NCBI GenBank assembly: GCA_016845585.1
Contig: JAERSO010000165.1
Location: 18,723 to 82,722, forward strand
DNA from: Acidimicrobiaceae bacterium
GTDB lineage: Bacteria; Actinomycetota; Acidimicrobiia; Acidimicrobiales; Aldehydirespiratoraceae
Reading direction: 5' to 3'
Length of the DNA stretch: 64,000 bases
The position numbers and the translations under genes were made by a program. The notes under the pieces are model-generated. The model was not told the origin of the DNA and did no database searches. It saw only the letters and a list, made by a program, of their open reading frames with translations. Position 1 is the first letter of the stretch. Each line of letters starts with the position of its first letter. Positions 16,411 through 24,545 of the stretch are shown in pieces.

Positions 16411-17087
16411 GACGAGTGGTCCTCTTCCCAGTCGTACGGTGCTGAGGACGACTCGCCGTCCACGAATTCATTCGCGACCGGCGAAGCCGATCGGGCATTC
16501 TCGATGAACGCACGCATCTTGACGGCATCCTTCACTCCCGGTGACTGCTCGACCCCAGTGGCGACGTCGACGCCCCATGGCTGCACACGAGCGATCGCGT
16601 CGGCGACATTGCCGGGATGGAGACCGCCGGCGAGGAGGAGTCGGTGCCCCGACTTCGGCGCATCCTCAGCCAGGCTCCAGTCGAACACCTCACCGCTGCC
16701 CGGCTCGACACCGTCGATCATGATGATGTCGGCGCCGTAGTCGGAGGCTCGAGCCAGGCCGGGATGCCCTGCGGGGAACACCTTGATGACGGTGTGGACC
16801 TGAGCCCGCACCTGTCGTGTCTGCTCGGCAGTTTCGTTTCCGTGGAGCTGGGCCGCCTGGAGCCCGGCCCGGTGGACGATCTCGATGACCCGCTCGGGGA
16901 GCTCGTCGCGAAAGATGCCGACGGTCATTGCATCCGGCGGAAGGCGACGCACGATGTCGCGGGCACGATCGACCGCGATCCGGCGCTTCGAACCGGGGGC
17001 GAAGTTGAACCCGAGCGCGTCAGCGCCGAGGGCGACGGCCAGCAGGCCGTCTTCCTCTCGGGTGATGCCACAGATCTTGACGAACAC
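16407..17087 (-). CDS. trpF: phosphoribosylanthranilate isomerase
   Basis: 226 aa TIM-barrel enzyme of tryptophan synthesis. Catalytic Cys6 is in KICGITRE, the [14 protein letters not shown] loop follows, and IIMIDG carries the general acid Asp. [10 protein letters not shown] and [15 protein letters not shown] are standard TrpF blocks. Its presence matters because many actinobacteria lack trpF and use the dual-function PriA; here a separate hisA is also present. The C-terminus is slightly long, with an acidic/Ser tail. It sits between trpC and trpB with a 4-nt overlap to trpB. Confidence 0.95.
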   Translation of the reverse strand: MFVKICGITREEDGLLAVALGADALGFNFAPGSKRRIAVDRARDIVRRLPPDAMTVGIFRDELPERVIEIVHRAGLQAAQLHGNETAEQTRQVRAQVHTVIKVFPAGHPGLARASDYGADIIMIDGVEPGSGEVFDWSLAEDAPKSGHRLLLAGGLHPGNVADAIARVQPWGVDVATGVEQSPGVKDAVKMRAFIENARSASPVANEFVDGESSSAPYDWEEDHSS

Positions 17088-17097
17088 GGTGACGACG

Positions 17098-17892
17098 CTA
17101 CCGGCCGGCCTGGGCGACAGCCCGGAGTTTCCGGATCTCCGCGGCGGGATCGCCGGACTTCACCAACGTCTCGCCGACGAGGAGGGCGTGGTATCCGGCC
17201 CGATGGAGCGCTTCGGAATCTGCCACATCGCGAACGCCGCTCTCGGCGACGCGCACGACCCCGGGCGGCATTTGGGGCGCCATTCGCACCGCTCGCTCCT
17301 GATCGACCTGGAAGGTCACGAGGTCGCGCTGGTTGACCCCGATCAGCGTGGCGTCGACCGCCAGGGCTCGTTCGAGCTCCGGCTCGTCGTGGATCTCCAC
17401 GAGCGCGTCCAGACCGATCTCCGTGGCCAACCCGTGGAAGTCGGCGAGTTCCGTGTCATCGAGCGCCGCCGCGATCAACAGCACACAGTCAGCCCCCATC
17501 AGACGGGCGTCGACCACGTCGCGGGCATCGACGGTGAAGTCCTTTCGGATCACCGGCAGCGTGGTGGCCGCCCGAGCGGCCTGCAGATCCCTCACCGAAC
17601 CGCCGAACCACTCCTCGTCGGTCAGCACCGAGAGACACGACGCCCCGCCCCGTTCATAGTCGACGGCAAGCGCTCCAGGGTCGAGCTCTGGAAACAGATC
17701 GCCCTTGGACGGCGAGCGCCGTTTCACCTCACTGATGACGGCGATGCCCCCGGCGTCGGCCAGAGCTCGACGGAATCCCCGCGTGGCCGGAAGATAGCGG
17801 CTCTGCTCGATCAGGTCGTCGAGCGAGCGCGCGTCGTCGGCCGCAGAGGCTCGATGCGCGTCGAGAATCCGGTCGAGATACGTGACGCTCAG
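17098..17892 (-). CDS. trpC: indole-3-glycerol phosphate synthase
   Basis: About 264 aa. Family blocks are EVKRRSPSKG, PVIRKDFTVD, GADCVLLIAA, ALVEIHDEPEL, GVNQRDL and VAESGV. The TrpC N-terminus normally opens with YLDRIL, here only five codons after the probable start. In that frame there is no ATG, GTG or TTG nearby. The only plausible start is CTG at 17892, which overlaps the TGA of the preceding gene (CTGA) and follows an AAGGG Shine-Dalgarno by 9 nt. An extension further upstream would run the length of the ABM gene in another frame and lacks similarity. The start is thus unusual but well constrained. Confidence 0.92.
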   Translation of the reverse strand: MSVTYLDRILDAHRASAADDARSLDDLIEQSRYLPATRGFRRALADAGGIAVISEVKRRSPSKGDLFPELDPGALAVDYERGGASCLSVLTDEEWFGGSVRDLQAARAATTLPVIRKDFTVDARDVVDARLMGADCVLLIAAALDDTELADFHGLATEIGLDALVEIHDEPELERALAVDATLIGVNQRDLVTFQVDQERAVRMAPQMPPGVVRVAESGVRDVADSEALHRAGYHALLVGETLVKSGDPAAEIRKLRAVAQAGR

Positions 17893-18203
17893 AGTTCGAT
17901 GCCCTTGCCGGCCACCGGGGTGGCCCGAGCGATCTCGGGACGACCGGCGAGGATGCCACCGATGGCGCCACCGAACGCCTTCATGTGACCGGTCGAGCCG
18001 TGCGCCTCGAGCGCCGCCGCGTCGGTGTAGAGCTCCGTGATCCAGGCGACGGTGTCTTCCTTGTTGTCCCAGCTCAGGACATACATCTCGTTGCCCGGCT
18101 CGTTGGCCTCCATTGCAGCGGCCATCTCCTTGAACGCGGCGGTGAAGGTGTCCTGGGTGCCCTCTTGGACGGTGAGCTTTGCGACGATCGTGATCTTTGA
18201 CAT
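17889..18203 (-). CDS. antibiotic biosynthesis monooxygenase (ABM)-domain protein
   Basis: 104 aa, a single ABM ferredoxin-like domain: KITIVAKLTVQEG as the first strand, then a helix with FTAAFKEM, YVLSWDNKEDTVAWITELYTD, and a helix starting AALEAHGST. Such proteins are small dimeric monooxygenases acting on quinols or similar compounds (YgiN-like), but many are uncharacterised. It appears to be the first gene of the trp operon: a TATCAT box lies 7 nt before its ATG, and its stop overlaps the CTG start of trpC. The link to tryptophan synthesis is positional only. Confidence 0.75.
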   Translation of the reverse strand: MSKITIVAKLTVQEGTQDTFTAAFKEMAAAMEANEPGNEMYVLSWDNKEDTVAWITELYTDAAALEAHGSTGHMKAFGGAIGGILAGRPEIARATPVAGKGIEL

Positions 18204-18210
18204 GGCGGGA

Positions 18211-18216
18211 ATGATA
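18211..18216 (-). promoter_or_regulatory. -10 box (TATCAT) of a leaderless promoter for the ABM-trpCFBA unit
   Basis: TATCAT (minus strand) lies 7 nt before the ATG at 18203. It makes the ABM gene, rather than the DnaJ-like gene, the likely first gene of the trp transcript. Confidence 0.5.
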
Positions 18217-18227
18217 CGGGACCCGGC

Positions 18228-18770
18228 TCACGGACTGCGATCTGAGCGCCGACTGGCTCCCAAAGCCACCAGCGGCGCCGTCAGGAACAGCAAACCAGCC
18301 ACCAGCATCGACACGAGGCCGAGGTCCACCAGCGCGACGATGCCGATCATGCTGCCGAGGATCAGAACGCCGAGCCCGCCCACGAGAAGTGTCGGTGGGG
18401 CCATCACGAGCCAGCCTGGCAGCCGTGCCGGCGTGATGGGCCGGTCATCACGTTCGTCGAACGACCCTTCATCGCTCGCGTCGAACGGTCGGAAGGCCTC
18501 CTCCGCGACGGCCGACGCCGTGAAGGTCCGGCCCGTCGACGTCGGACGCTCTTCGCGTAGTCGCTGACGGTCGTAGTGCGAGCGCTCGTCGACATCGCTC
18601 AGCACGGCCCAAGCGGCGTTGATCGTTCGCATCGTGTCCTCGGCCCGTTCCCGCGCGGCCGCGTCACGCTGTACGTCCGGGTGAGCGCTGCGGGCCAACG
18701 TGAGGTAGCTGGCACGGATCTCGTCCATCGACGCGTCCGGCGTCACCCCCAGCACCTCGTAGTGGCCCAC
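18228..18770 (-). CDS. DnaJ-domain membrane protein
   Basis: 180 aa. An N-terminal J domain (residues 2-68) carries the invariant HPD motif at 30-32, needed to stimulate Hsp70 ATPase. A charged linker follows. Then a hydrophobic segment at about 118-172 can form two membrane helices (WLVMAPPTLLVGGLGVLIL and LVSMLVAGLLFLTAPLVAL). It lacks the Gly/Phe and zinc-finger regions of true DnaJ. It probably recruits DnaK to the membrane. The start is GTG at 18770. It lies back-to-back with the response regulator gene. Confidence 0.8.
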   Translation of the reverse strand: MGHYEVLGVTPDASMDEIRASYLTLARSAHPDVQRDAAARERAEDTMRTINAAWAVLSDVDERSHYDRQRLREERPTSTGRTFTASAVAEEAFRPFDASDEGSFDERDDRPITPARLPGWLVMAPPTLLVGGLGVLILGSMIGIVALVDLGLVSMLVAGLLFLTAPLVALGASRRSDRSP

Positions 18771-18853
18771 GCTGAGATCGTAGAGCCCCGCTCCCCGCTG
18801 TTTTGCAGGTCATCATGGTTTCATCACACCTGTAGGCCACCCTCGGACATGAG

Positions 18854-19567
18854 ATGAACGACACCCCCAACGACTCGACCACCCCCACGGGATCCGAAAC
18901 CGTGGTCGTGATCGTCGAGGACGACCCCAACATCGCCGATCTCGTCGAGCTGTATCTGCGCCGCGATGGGTTCCGTCCGTTCCAGGCCGGCACCGGCGAG
19001 CGAGCGCTCGAGGTGATCGCCGAACGCAAGCCGAAGCTGATCCTCCTCGACATCGGCCTCCCGGGGGAGCTGGACGGGCTCGATGTCTGCCGTTCGGTCC
19101 GCGCCACGTCGAATGTGCCCATCATCTTCCTCACTGCGCGCGACGACGAGGTCGACCGTGTGCTCGGTCTCGAACTCGGCGCCGACGACTATGTGACCAA
19201 GCCCTTCTCACCCCGTGAGCTCGTGGCACGCGTCAAGACGATCCTCCGGCGCTCCGATGGTCCTGTCGAACCATCGCCGGCCGCGGTCGACCTCGGTGAG
19301 GGGATCGTGATCAATGGCGCCCGCCGTGAGGCCACCGTCGGTGGCGACGCCGTGGCGCTCGCCACTCGAGAGTTCGACCTCGCCATGTACCTCGCCGAAC
19401 ACCGCGGACTCGCGCTGTCCCGACGCCAGCTGCTCGACGGCGTCTGGGGCGCCGACTGGATCGGCGATGATCGCACCGTCGACGTCCATGTGCGACAGCT
19501 CCGCAAGAAGCTCGGCGACGGGTTCCATCTGGAAACCGTCTGGGGCGTCGGCTACCGGCTCGACTGA
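18854..19567 (+). CDS. OmpR/PhoB-family response regulator
   Basis: 237 aa. The receiver domain has the acidic pair EDD at 22-24, phosphoacceptor D66 (LLDIGLPG), T/S switch in FLTARDDE and Lys in YVTKPFSPREL. The C-terminal winged helix (about residues 140-235) has the DRTVDVHVRQLRKKL recognition helix. It forms a pair with the adjacent kinase (ATGA overlap). The upstream region holds two TCATCA direct repeats 11 bp apart, the usual spacing for binding of OmpR-type dimers, so autoregulation is plausible. Confidence 0.93.
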   Translation: MNDTPNDSTTPTGSETVVVIVEDDPNIADLVELYLRRDGFRPFQAGTGERALEVIAERKPKLILLDIGLPGELDGLDVCRSVRATSNVPIIFLTARDDEVDRVLGLELGADDYVTKPFSPRELVARVKTILRRSDGPVEPSPAAVDLGEGIVINGARREATVGGDAVALATREFDLAMYLAEHRGLALSRRQLLDGVWGADWIGDDRTVDVHVRQLRKKLGDGFHLETVWGVGYRLD

Positions 19568-20934
19568 TGACCCGACGCCTCGGAATCGCCATCGTCGGGA
19601 TGGTCATCGCGGCCCTGGGCCTGGCCGGTATCGGCACGCTTGCGCTCGCCGCGGTCGGTGACCGTGAAGCCGCGGAAGAGGATCTGATCGAGCAATCCGA
19701 GGCGCTGAGCGCCCTCCTGAGCGAGCTGACGTTCGCCGCACCGTCTGACACCGACGGTGGCACCGTTCGGGAGCGGCTCCGCGATGTCGCCCGGACGATC
19801 AGTGTCGAAGGGATCGGCATCGTGGTGCTCCCCCGAGCCGGCGGAGCGCCGATCGGCGAACTGCCCATCGGGCTGGTGGCCGACGATCTCGATCTCGAAG
19901 CCATACGCGAAGGCGAGACGATCAGTGGAGCCAAGGGCGATCTGATCTGGGCGGCGTCGAGCTCCACCAACCGTGCCGGCGTGCCTCAGTTGCTCGTGCT
20001 GACCCGCGATCGCGATCTCCTCCTGCTCCCTGCGTTTCGATGGTGGGCCATCGCCTCGCTCATCACCGTGGGTCTCGCCATCGCTCTCACCCTTCGGCTG
20101 AGCAAGCGGTTGACCGCGCCGATCCGCGATGCAGCGGTCACCGCCAGCCGAATCGCCGGCGGTGACCTCACGGCCCGAGCCGCGCCGTCGTCGAGGGCCG
20201 GGGAGGAAGTCGAACAGCTGATCGAGTCGGTCAACGCCATGGCGGCCAACCTCGATCGCTCACGGGCGCTCGAGCGACAGTTTCTCCTCTCGGTCAGCCA
20301 CGACCTCCGCACTCCGCTCACCTCGATTCGCGGCTATGGCGAGGCGCTCGCCGACGGGGCGGTCGACGACCCGGTCCGTGTCGGAGCGGTCATCGAGGGT
20401 GAGGCCAAACGCCTCGAACGGCTCGTCGGCGACCTGCTCCTGCTCGCCCGGCTCGAGGGAACCGGCTTCGAGTACCACGTGGCGGCCGTGGCACTCGGTC
20501 CCCTGGTCGATGCCGCCGCGGTCGGTCTTCGTCACGAGGCGGAGCACCGGGGCGTGTCGATCACCGTTCGCACCCCCGACGAGCCCGCGCTGATCGTGGC
20601 CGACCCCGACCGATACTCCCAGATCATCGGCAACCTCGTCGGCAATGCACTCCGGTTCGCCGACGAGACGGTGCTCGTCACGGTGTGGTCCGCTGACAAC
20701 CGGATCCATCTCTCGGTGGCCGACGATGGCCCCGGGATCGACGAGGCCGACCTGCCCCACGTGTTCGAACGGCTCTACGTGGCCCAGAACAACCCGGAGA
20801 TCAAGGAGTCCGGGAGCGGGCTCGGTCTCGCCATCGTCCGTGAGCTCACCGAGGGCATGGGTGGGGCCGTGGTGGCTCGGCGCTCGTCATTCGGCGGCGC
20901 CGAGTTCGTGGTCAGCTTCCCGCCGGCTCCGTGA
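19567..20934 (+). CDS. sensor histidine kinase
   Basis: 455 aa membrane kinase. TM1 is at about 8-29 and TM2 at about 155-177, enclosing an extracytoplasmic sensor of roughly 125 residues. A HAMP domain follows (about 178-232), with phospho-acceptor H245 in LLSVSHDLRTPLTS. The ATP-binding domain shows NLVGNALRFAD (N box), VADDGPGIDEADLPHVFERLY (G1/F boxes) and GSGLGLAIVREL (G2 box). The stimulus is unknown. Its start overlaps the regulator stop, and its 3' end overlaps the convergent ygfZ by 23 nt. Confidence 0.93.
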   Translation: MTRRLGIAIVGMVIAALGLAGIGTLALAAVGDREAAEEDLIEQSEALSALLSELTFAAPSDTDGGTVRERLRDVARTISVEGIGIVVLPRAGGAPIGELPIGLVADDLDLEAIREGETISGAKGDLIWAASSSTNRAGVPQLLVLTRDRDLLLLPAFRWWAIASLITVGLAIALTLRLSKRLTAPIRDAAVTASRIAGGDLTARAAPSSRAGEEVEQLIESVNAMAANLDRSRALERQFLLSVSHDLRTPLTSIRGYGEALADGAVDDPVRVGAVIEGEAKRLERLVGDLLLLARLEGTGFEYHVAAVALGPLVDAAAVGLRHEAEHRGVSITVRTPDEPALIVADPDRYSQIIGNLVGNALRFADETVLVTVWSADNRIHLSVADDGPGIDEADLPHVFERLYVAQNNPEIKESGSGLGLAIVRELTEGMGGAVVARRSSFGGAEFVVSFPPAP

Positions 20935-21604
20935 GCACCGCAGTCGCGCCCCCGACCATGACCGTCTCGCCCAGCTCGACCTTGCGCATCACCGTGGCAA
21001 GCCCGACATCTCCGACGGCCGATGTGACCGCCCCCACGGCCGTGCCATCGATGGTGACTTCGTCGCCGACTGCGATCGGACCATCGGCCACCAGGACACG
21101 TATGGGCTTGGGCACGTTGCCGCCGCGGCTGTCGATGCGGGCGACGAGCTCCTGCCCCGTGTAGCAGCCCTTGGTGAAGCTCACGGAGAGACCGATCAAC
21201 CGCTGCCCGGCCTCGCCGGGGATCGTGTCGTCTGTGAGCTCAGCGCCCATACGAGGCATACCGGCCAGGATTCGCTGTCGTTCGTCAGCGGGATCGTCGG
21301 CGCCGGGCCACACGATCGCTGAAGGAATGGAGGCATCCGTCTCGGCGAAGGCGACTTCAGTGCGCAACACGAACCGGCGCAGTCTGGCGAGAAGGCCCTC
21401 GGTGTGACCGGCGTCGACATCGAGCAGGAACTCATCAGCTCCGAGGCGATGGATGCGGAAGAGCGCCACCATCTTCCCTGTCGGATGCAGGACGAGCGAC
21501 CATGCCGTGTCGCCGTCGCCGAGGGCGTCGACGTCCTGGGAGATCTGGCCCTGCAGGTAGCTCGCCGCATCGGTGCCGGTGACGTGAATCGTGTCTCGGT
21601 TCAT
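20912..21604 (-). CDS. ygfZ: folate-dependent protein YgfZ/GcvT-like (Fe-S cluster maintenance)
   Basis: 230 aa from the ATG at 21604. The family signature KGCYTGQE with C147 is intact, preceded by a GcvT-like folate-binding fold opening TIHVTGTDAASYLQGQISQDV. YgfZ/IBA57 proteins help assemble or repair certain Fe-S enzymes with tetrahydrofolate. Its ATG overlaps the last base of the trpE stop, so it is the third gene of hisI-trpE-ygfZ. The in-frame extension to 21688 lies inside trpE and is rejected. Confidence 0.88.
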   Translation of the reverse strand: MNRDTIHVTGTDAASYLQGQISQDVDALGDGDTAWSLVLHPTGKMVALFRIHRLGADEFLLDVDAGHTEGLLARLRRFVLRTEVAFAETDASIPSAIVWPGADDPADERQRILAGMPRMGAELTDDTIPGEAGQRLIGLSVSFTKGCYTGQELVARIDSRGGNVPKPIRVLVADGPIAVGDEVTIDGTAVGAVTSAVGDVGLATVMRKVELGETVMVGGATAVLTEPAGS

Positions 21605-23121
21605 CAGCGCTGCGCTGCCTTTCGTGCCGCGGTCATTCGTCGAGCCGCGGGCACTGCAGCAAGAAGCGCCCTGGCCTTGTTCTGACACTCCAGATGCTCG
21701 TCCTCGGCGACGGAGTCGGCCACCACTCCGGCGCCGGCCTGCACCGAGGCTCGGTTGCCGGAGATCAGCATCGTACGAATGGTGATGGCGGTGTCGATGT
21801 TCCCGGAGAAGTCGAGATAGCCGACGACGCCGCCATAGGGCCCGCGCTTGACGGGCTCCAGCTCGTCGATGATCTCCATCGCCCGTACTTTGGGTGCACC
21901 CGACAGCGTGCCTGCCGGCAGGGTTGCCCGCAGCACGTCGATCACGGACTTGCCTCCCGCGAGCTCGCCGGAGACCTGGGAGGTCATGTGCATGACGTGG
22001 CTGTAGCGCTCCAGGGTCATCATTTCGTCGATCTGAAGCGTGCCGAACTCGACGACACGGCCGACATCGTTGCGGGCGAGGTCGACCAGCATGATGTGCT
22101 CGGCGACCTCCTTCGGATGTTCCACCAGCTCCGCGGCCATGCGCCGGTCGTGTTCCTCGGTGGCGCCACGCTTGCGAGTGCCCGCAATCGGCCGGGAGAT
22201 GACCCGGTTGCCGAGAAGCTGAACGAGCGGCTCCGGCGAACCGCCCACGATCTCGAGATCGGCATGGCGCAGGAAGTACATGTGCGGACTCGGGTTCACC
22301 TGTCGCAGCACCCGATACAAGTCGAACGCGTCGGCGTCGAGTTCGAGATCGAATCGCTGCGACAACACGACCTGGAAGATGTCACCGGCGAAAATGTACT
22401 CCCGGGCCGCCTCGACGGCGGCGCAGTAGAGGTCCTTGCCCATCGACGACGTGACGTCGGGCAGCTCGTCGTCAGGACTCGGAGGTGCCATCAGCGGCTC
22501 ATCGATCGTGCGACTGCCGGCCGCAGCCAGGTCCACGAGCTGCTCGATCGCATGGTCGTAGGCGGCATCGAGCTCGGCATCGCTCATCGATTCGCCGACG
22601 AACACATTGGTGATCAGCGTGACTCGCTGGCGCCAATGGTCATAGACCGCCAGCTCACCGATCATCGAGATCACGGCGTCGGGGTTGCCCAGATCGTCCT
22701 CGGGCACGTCGGGGAGCTTCTCCACCTCACGCACGACGTCGTAGCCGAGGTAGCCCATCAGACCACCGTGCATCGGCGGCAAACCTTCGACCTCGGGCGC
22801 CCGATAGTGCGCCAGCAGCACCTCGAGCGCGGCGAGCATTCCCTGATCGGTGGGCACATCGATCCCGAGATCACCGGTGATCGTGAGCTCGCGCCCCCGG
22901 GCAACAATCGTGGCCTGGGGGTTGCGTCCGATGAACGACCAGCGACTCCATCGGTCACCATTGTCCACCGACTCGAGGAGGAAGCCTTCCTCGTCGCCGA
23001 CCACACGGGCGAAGGCGGCGACCGGCGTCGTCAGATCGGCCAGAACCTCAGCCCACACCGGCACAACGGTGTGTGTCTGCGCCAGCTCCCGGAACTCCTC
23101 GAGGGTCGGCCTGACCTGCAT
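21604..23121 (-). CDS. trpE: anthranilate synthase component I
   Basis: 505 aa from the ATG at 23121. It makes anthranilate from chorismate with ammonia from a TrpG partner that is not in this window. The PIAGTRKRG block distinguishes it from PabB (PIKGT). Also present are GYLGYDVVREVE, FQVVLSQRF, AGTLSGAPKVRAMEII and the C-terminal AGAGVVADSVAEDEHLECQNKA. LLES near residue 49 is the element that binds tryptophan in feedback-inhibited enzymes, so allosteric control is likely. It sits 4 nt after hisI and is separate from the trpCFBA operon. Confidence 0.96.
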   Translation of the reverse strand: MQVRPTLEEFRELAQTHTVVPVWAEVLADLTTPVAAFARVVGDEEGFLLESVDNGDRWSRWSFIGRNPQATIVARGRELTITGDLGIDVPTDQGMLAALEVLLAHYRAPEVEGLPPMHGGLMGYLGYDVVREVEKLPDVPEDDLGNPDAVISMIGELAVYDHWRQRVTLITNVFVGESMSDAELDAAYDHAIEQLVDLAAAGSRTIDEPLMAPPSPDDELPDVTSSMGKDLYCAAVEAAREYIFAGDIFQVVLSQRFDLELDADAFDLYRVLRQVNPSPHMYFLRHADLEIVGGSPEPLVQLLGNRVISRPIAGTRKRGATEEHDRRMAAELVEHPKEVAEHIMLVDLARNDVGRVVEFGTLQIDEMMTLERYSHVMHMTSQVSGELAGGKSVIDVLRATLPAGTLSGAPKVRAMEIIDELEPVKRGPYGGVVGYLDFSGNIDTAITIRTMLISGNRASVQAGAGVVADSVAEDEHLECQNKARALLAAVPAARRMTAARKAAQR

Positions 23122-23125
23122 CGAC

Positions 23126-23533
23126 TCAGCCGAACCGAAGCGTTTGGGGATCGGTGACCGTGCGGTAGTAGCAGGTCTGGCGTGTGGCGCCGGTCTCGTC
23201 CTTGCTGTGACAGACGCCCTGGCCGGCCTTGCGGACCCGGTAGAGCAGGCTGTTCTGCTCACAGTTGACGCTGACGTCGACCAGCTCCAGCACATCGCCG
23301 GACGTGGCGCCTTTGTGCCAGATCGTCTCGCGCGAGGTGCTGTAGAGCACCGCTGACCCCCGGGCCAGCGTCTCGCGATACGCCTCCTCATTGGCGTAGC
23401 CGATGAAGAGCACGTCGCCGGAGTCGGCGTCCTGTAGCACCACCGGCACGACCTGATGACCCGCCCGACCGATCTTTGCCACCTTGTCAAAGTCGAGTTC
23501 GACGTCGAGACCTTCTTCGAGTGCATTGCTCAT
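23126..23533 (-). CDS. hisI: phosphoribosyl-AMP cyclohydrolase
   Basis: 135 aa, cyclohydrolase only (no HisE domain). It opens the adenine ring of PR-AMP in histidine synthesis. The zinc cysteines are C91, C108 and C121. The usual metal-binding DCDxD is replaced by NCEQN and the end reads CYYR, a variant that I associate with other bacterial lineages. The WHKGATSG block is conserved. The gene is apart from hisDCBHAF and heads a unit with trpE. TAGGCT lies 8 nt before the ATG. Confidence 0.93.
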   Translation of the reverse strand: MSNALEEGLDVELDFDKVAKIGRAGHQVVPVVLQDADSGDVLFIGYANEEAYRETLARGSAVLYSTSRETIWHKGATSGDVLELVDVSVNCEQNSLLYRVRKAGQGVCHSKDETGATRQTCYYRTVTDPQTLRFG

Positions 23534-23704
23534 GGCGGTGAAGCCTATGCGGCCGCCCGGTGGCTCAGACGTGAGTTTCCGGCGGGCTCAGCAGCGGCAG
23601 TCAGCCGACGACCGCCACCGCTCGGCCACGTCCTCGGGGTGCAGCAGGACGGCCGCCCTGCCGAGCGCACGGGTGTCGCCGGTGTGGCGATTTCCGCGGG
23701 ACAC

Positions 23705-24094
23705 TCAGGACGTGTGACCTGCTGCGGCAAGCCGTGTCAGAACTCGGTCGGACAAGACGACTTCGTATGGCACGCGACGGAGGTCGGCGGCGTTGGCGTC
23801 GATCCCCTTGGCGCGGCAGAGTTCGGCGAGCCAGCCGAACGGATGGCCCTCGACCGGATCCGGTGCGCTCGGCAACACGGTCGACAGCACGTCGCGCACG
23901 ATCGAGTCGCTCGTGACCTGATCCCAGAAGTCGGCGCCGTTCGTGCGGCCGCTGAACCCACGCTCGGCGTGGAGGTTCACGTGATCACCGTTCTCGAGCA
24001 CCACGAACTCCGAAACATCGAAGTCCTGCTCGCGACGATCACGCCTCACGGTTGCACTGAGATCACAGACCGCACGAAGGCCGACGACACGCAT
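23705..24094 (-). CDS. hypothetical protein, 129 aa
   Basis: I do not recognise this protein. It is soluble. The first 50 residues look like a beta-rich domain (DVSEFVVLENGDHVNLHAERG), and the C-terminal half is helical. It lies between hisI and the GroES-like gene on the same strand. The 171-nt stretch from 23534 to 23704 between it and hisI has no convincing gene; short frames there are typical of GC-rich shadow reading. Confidence 0.55.
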   Translation of the reverse strand: MRVVGLRAVCDLSATVRRDRREQDFDVSEFVVLENGDHVNLHAERGFSGRTNGADFWDQVTSDSIVRDVLSTVLPSAPDPVEGHPFGWLAELCRAKGIDANAADLRRVPYEVVLSDRVLTRLAAAGHTS

Positions 24095-24155
24095 CAGCCA
24101 ATGGTCGCAGGACGAACACGTCCACGCAGGAACATTGGAAAGTCGTGGTTCAGGG

Positions 24156-24515
24156 CTACAGGTACAGCCCGGTGGAGCCCTCGTCGAGCCGCTCGGCAGC
24201 CACGGCGTGGATGTCGCGTTCGCGCAGGATGATGTAGTCGGTGCCGCGGACCTCGACCTCGTAGCGGTCTTCGGGGTTGAAGAGCACCTGGTCGCCGGGT
24301 TCCATGCTGCGGACGTTGGGACCGGCCGCCACGACCTCCGCCCAGGTGAGGCGCTTGCCCACCTGGGCAGTTGCAGGAATGAGAATGCCGCCGGAGCTGC
24401 GACGCTCGCCCTCGGCGTCGCCGAGGCGTACGAGGATGCGATCGTTCAGCATCTTCACGGGCAGGCGCTCGTCGGTGGTGAGCCCGTTGCGTTTTTTGGT
24501 CTTCTCACTCGTCAT
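24156..24515 (-). CDS. GroES-like co-chaperonin (Cpn10 family)
   Basis: 119 aa from the ATG at 24515. The Cpn10 core is clear: KMLNDRILVRL, the mobile-loop region GERRSSGGILIPATAQ, WAEVVAAGPNVR, GDQVLFNPEDRYEVEV and DYIILRERDIHAV. It is longer than GroES (95-100 aa), with a charged N-terminal extension of about 18 residues and a C-terminal tail. No groEL is adjacent, so this may be a divergent paralogue. A TAGCGT box lies 8 nt before the ATG. Confidence 0.85.
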   Translation of the reverse strand: MTSEKTKKRNGLTTDERLPVKMLNDRILVRLGDAEGERRSSGGILIPATAQVGKRLTWAEVVAAGPNVRSMEPGDQVLFNPEDRYEVEVRGTDYIILRERDIHAVAAERLDEGSTGLYL

Positions 24516-24526
24516 CGAGATCAACG

Positions 24527-24536
24527 CTACCGGTAG
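24527..24536. promoter_or_regulatory. CTACCGGTAG palindrome in a 30-bp divergent promoter
   Basis: A perfect 10-bp palindrome is shared by the -10 boxes of two divergent genes: TAGCGT (minus, 24524-24529, GroES-like) and TAGGGT (plus, 24534-24539, hydrolase, 6 nt before its ATG). It may simply reflect two overlapping promoters, or be an operator. Confidence 0.4.
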
Positions 24537-24545
24537 GGTCCCGTC

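Noticed and set aside
23534..23704. 61- to 77-codon frames between hisI and the 129-aa gene
   Set aside because: They run across neighbouring genes in shadow frames, without a Shine-Dalgarno or TANNNT box at the start.
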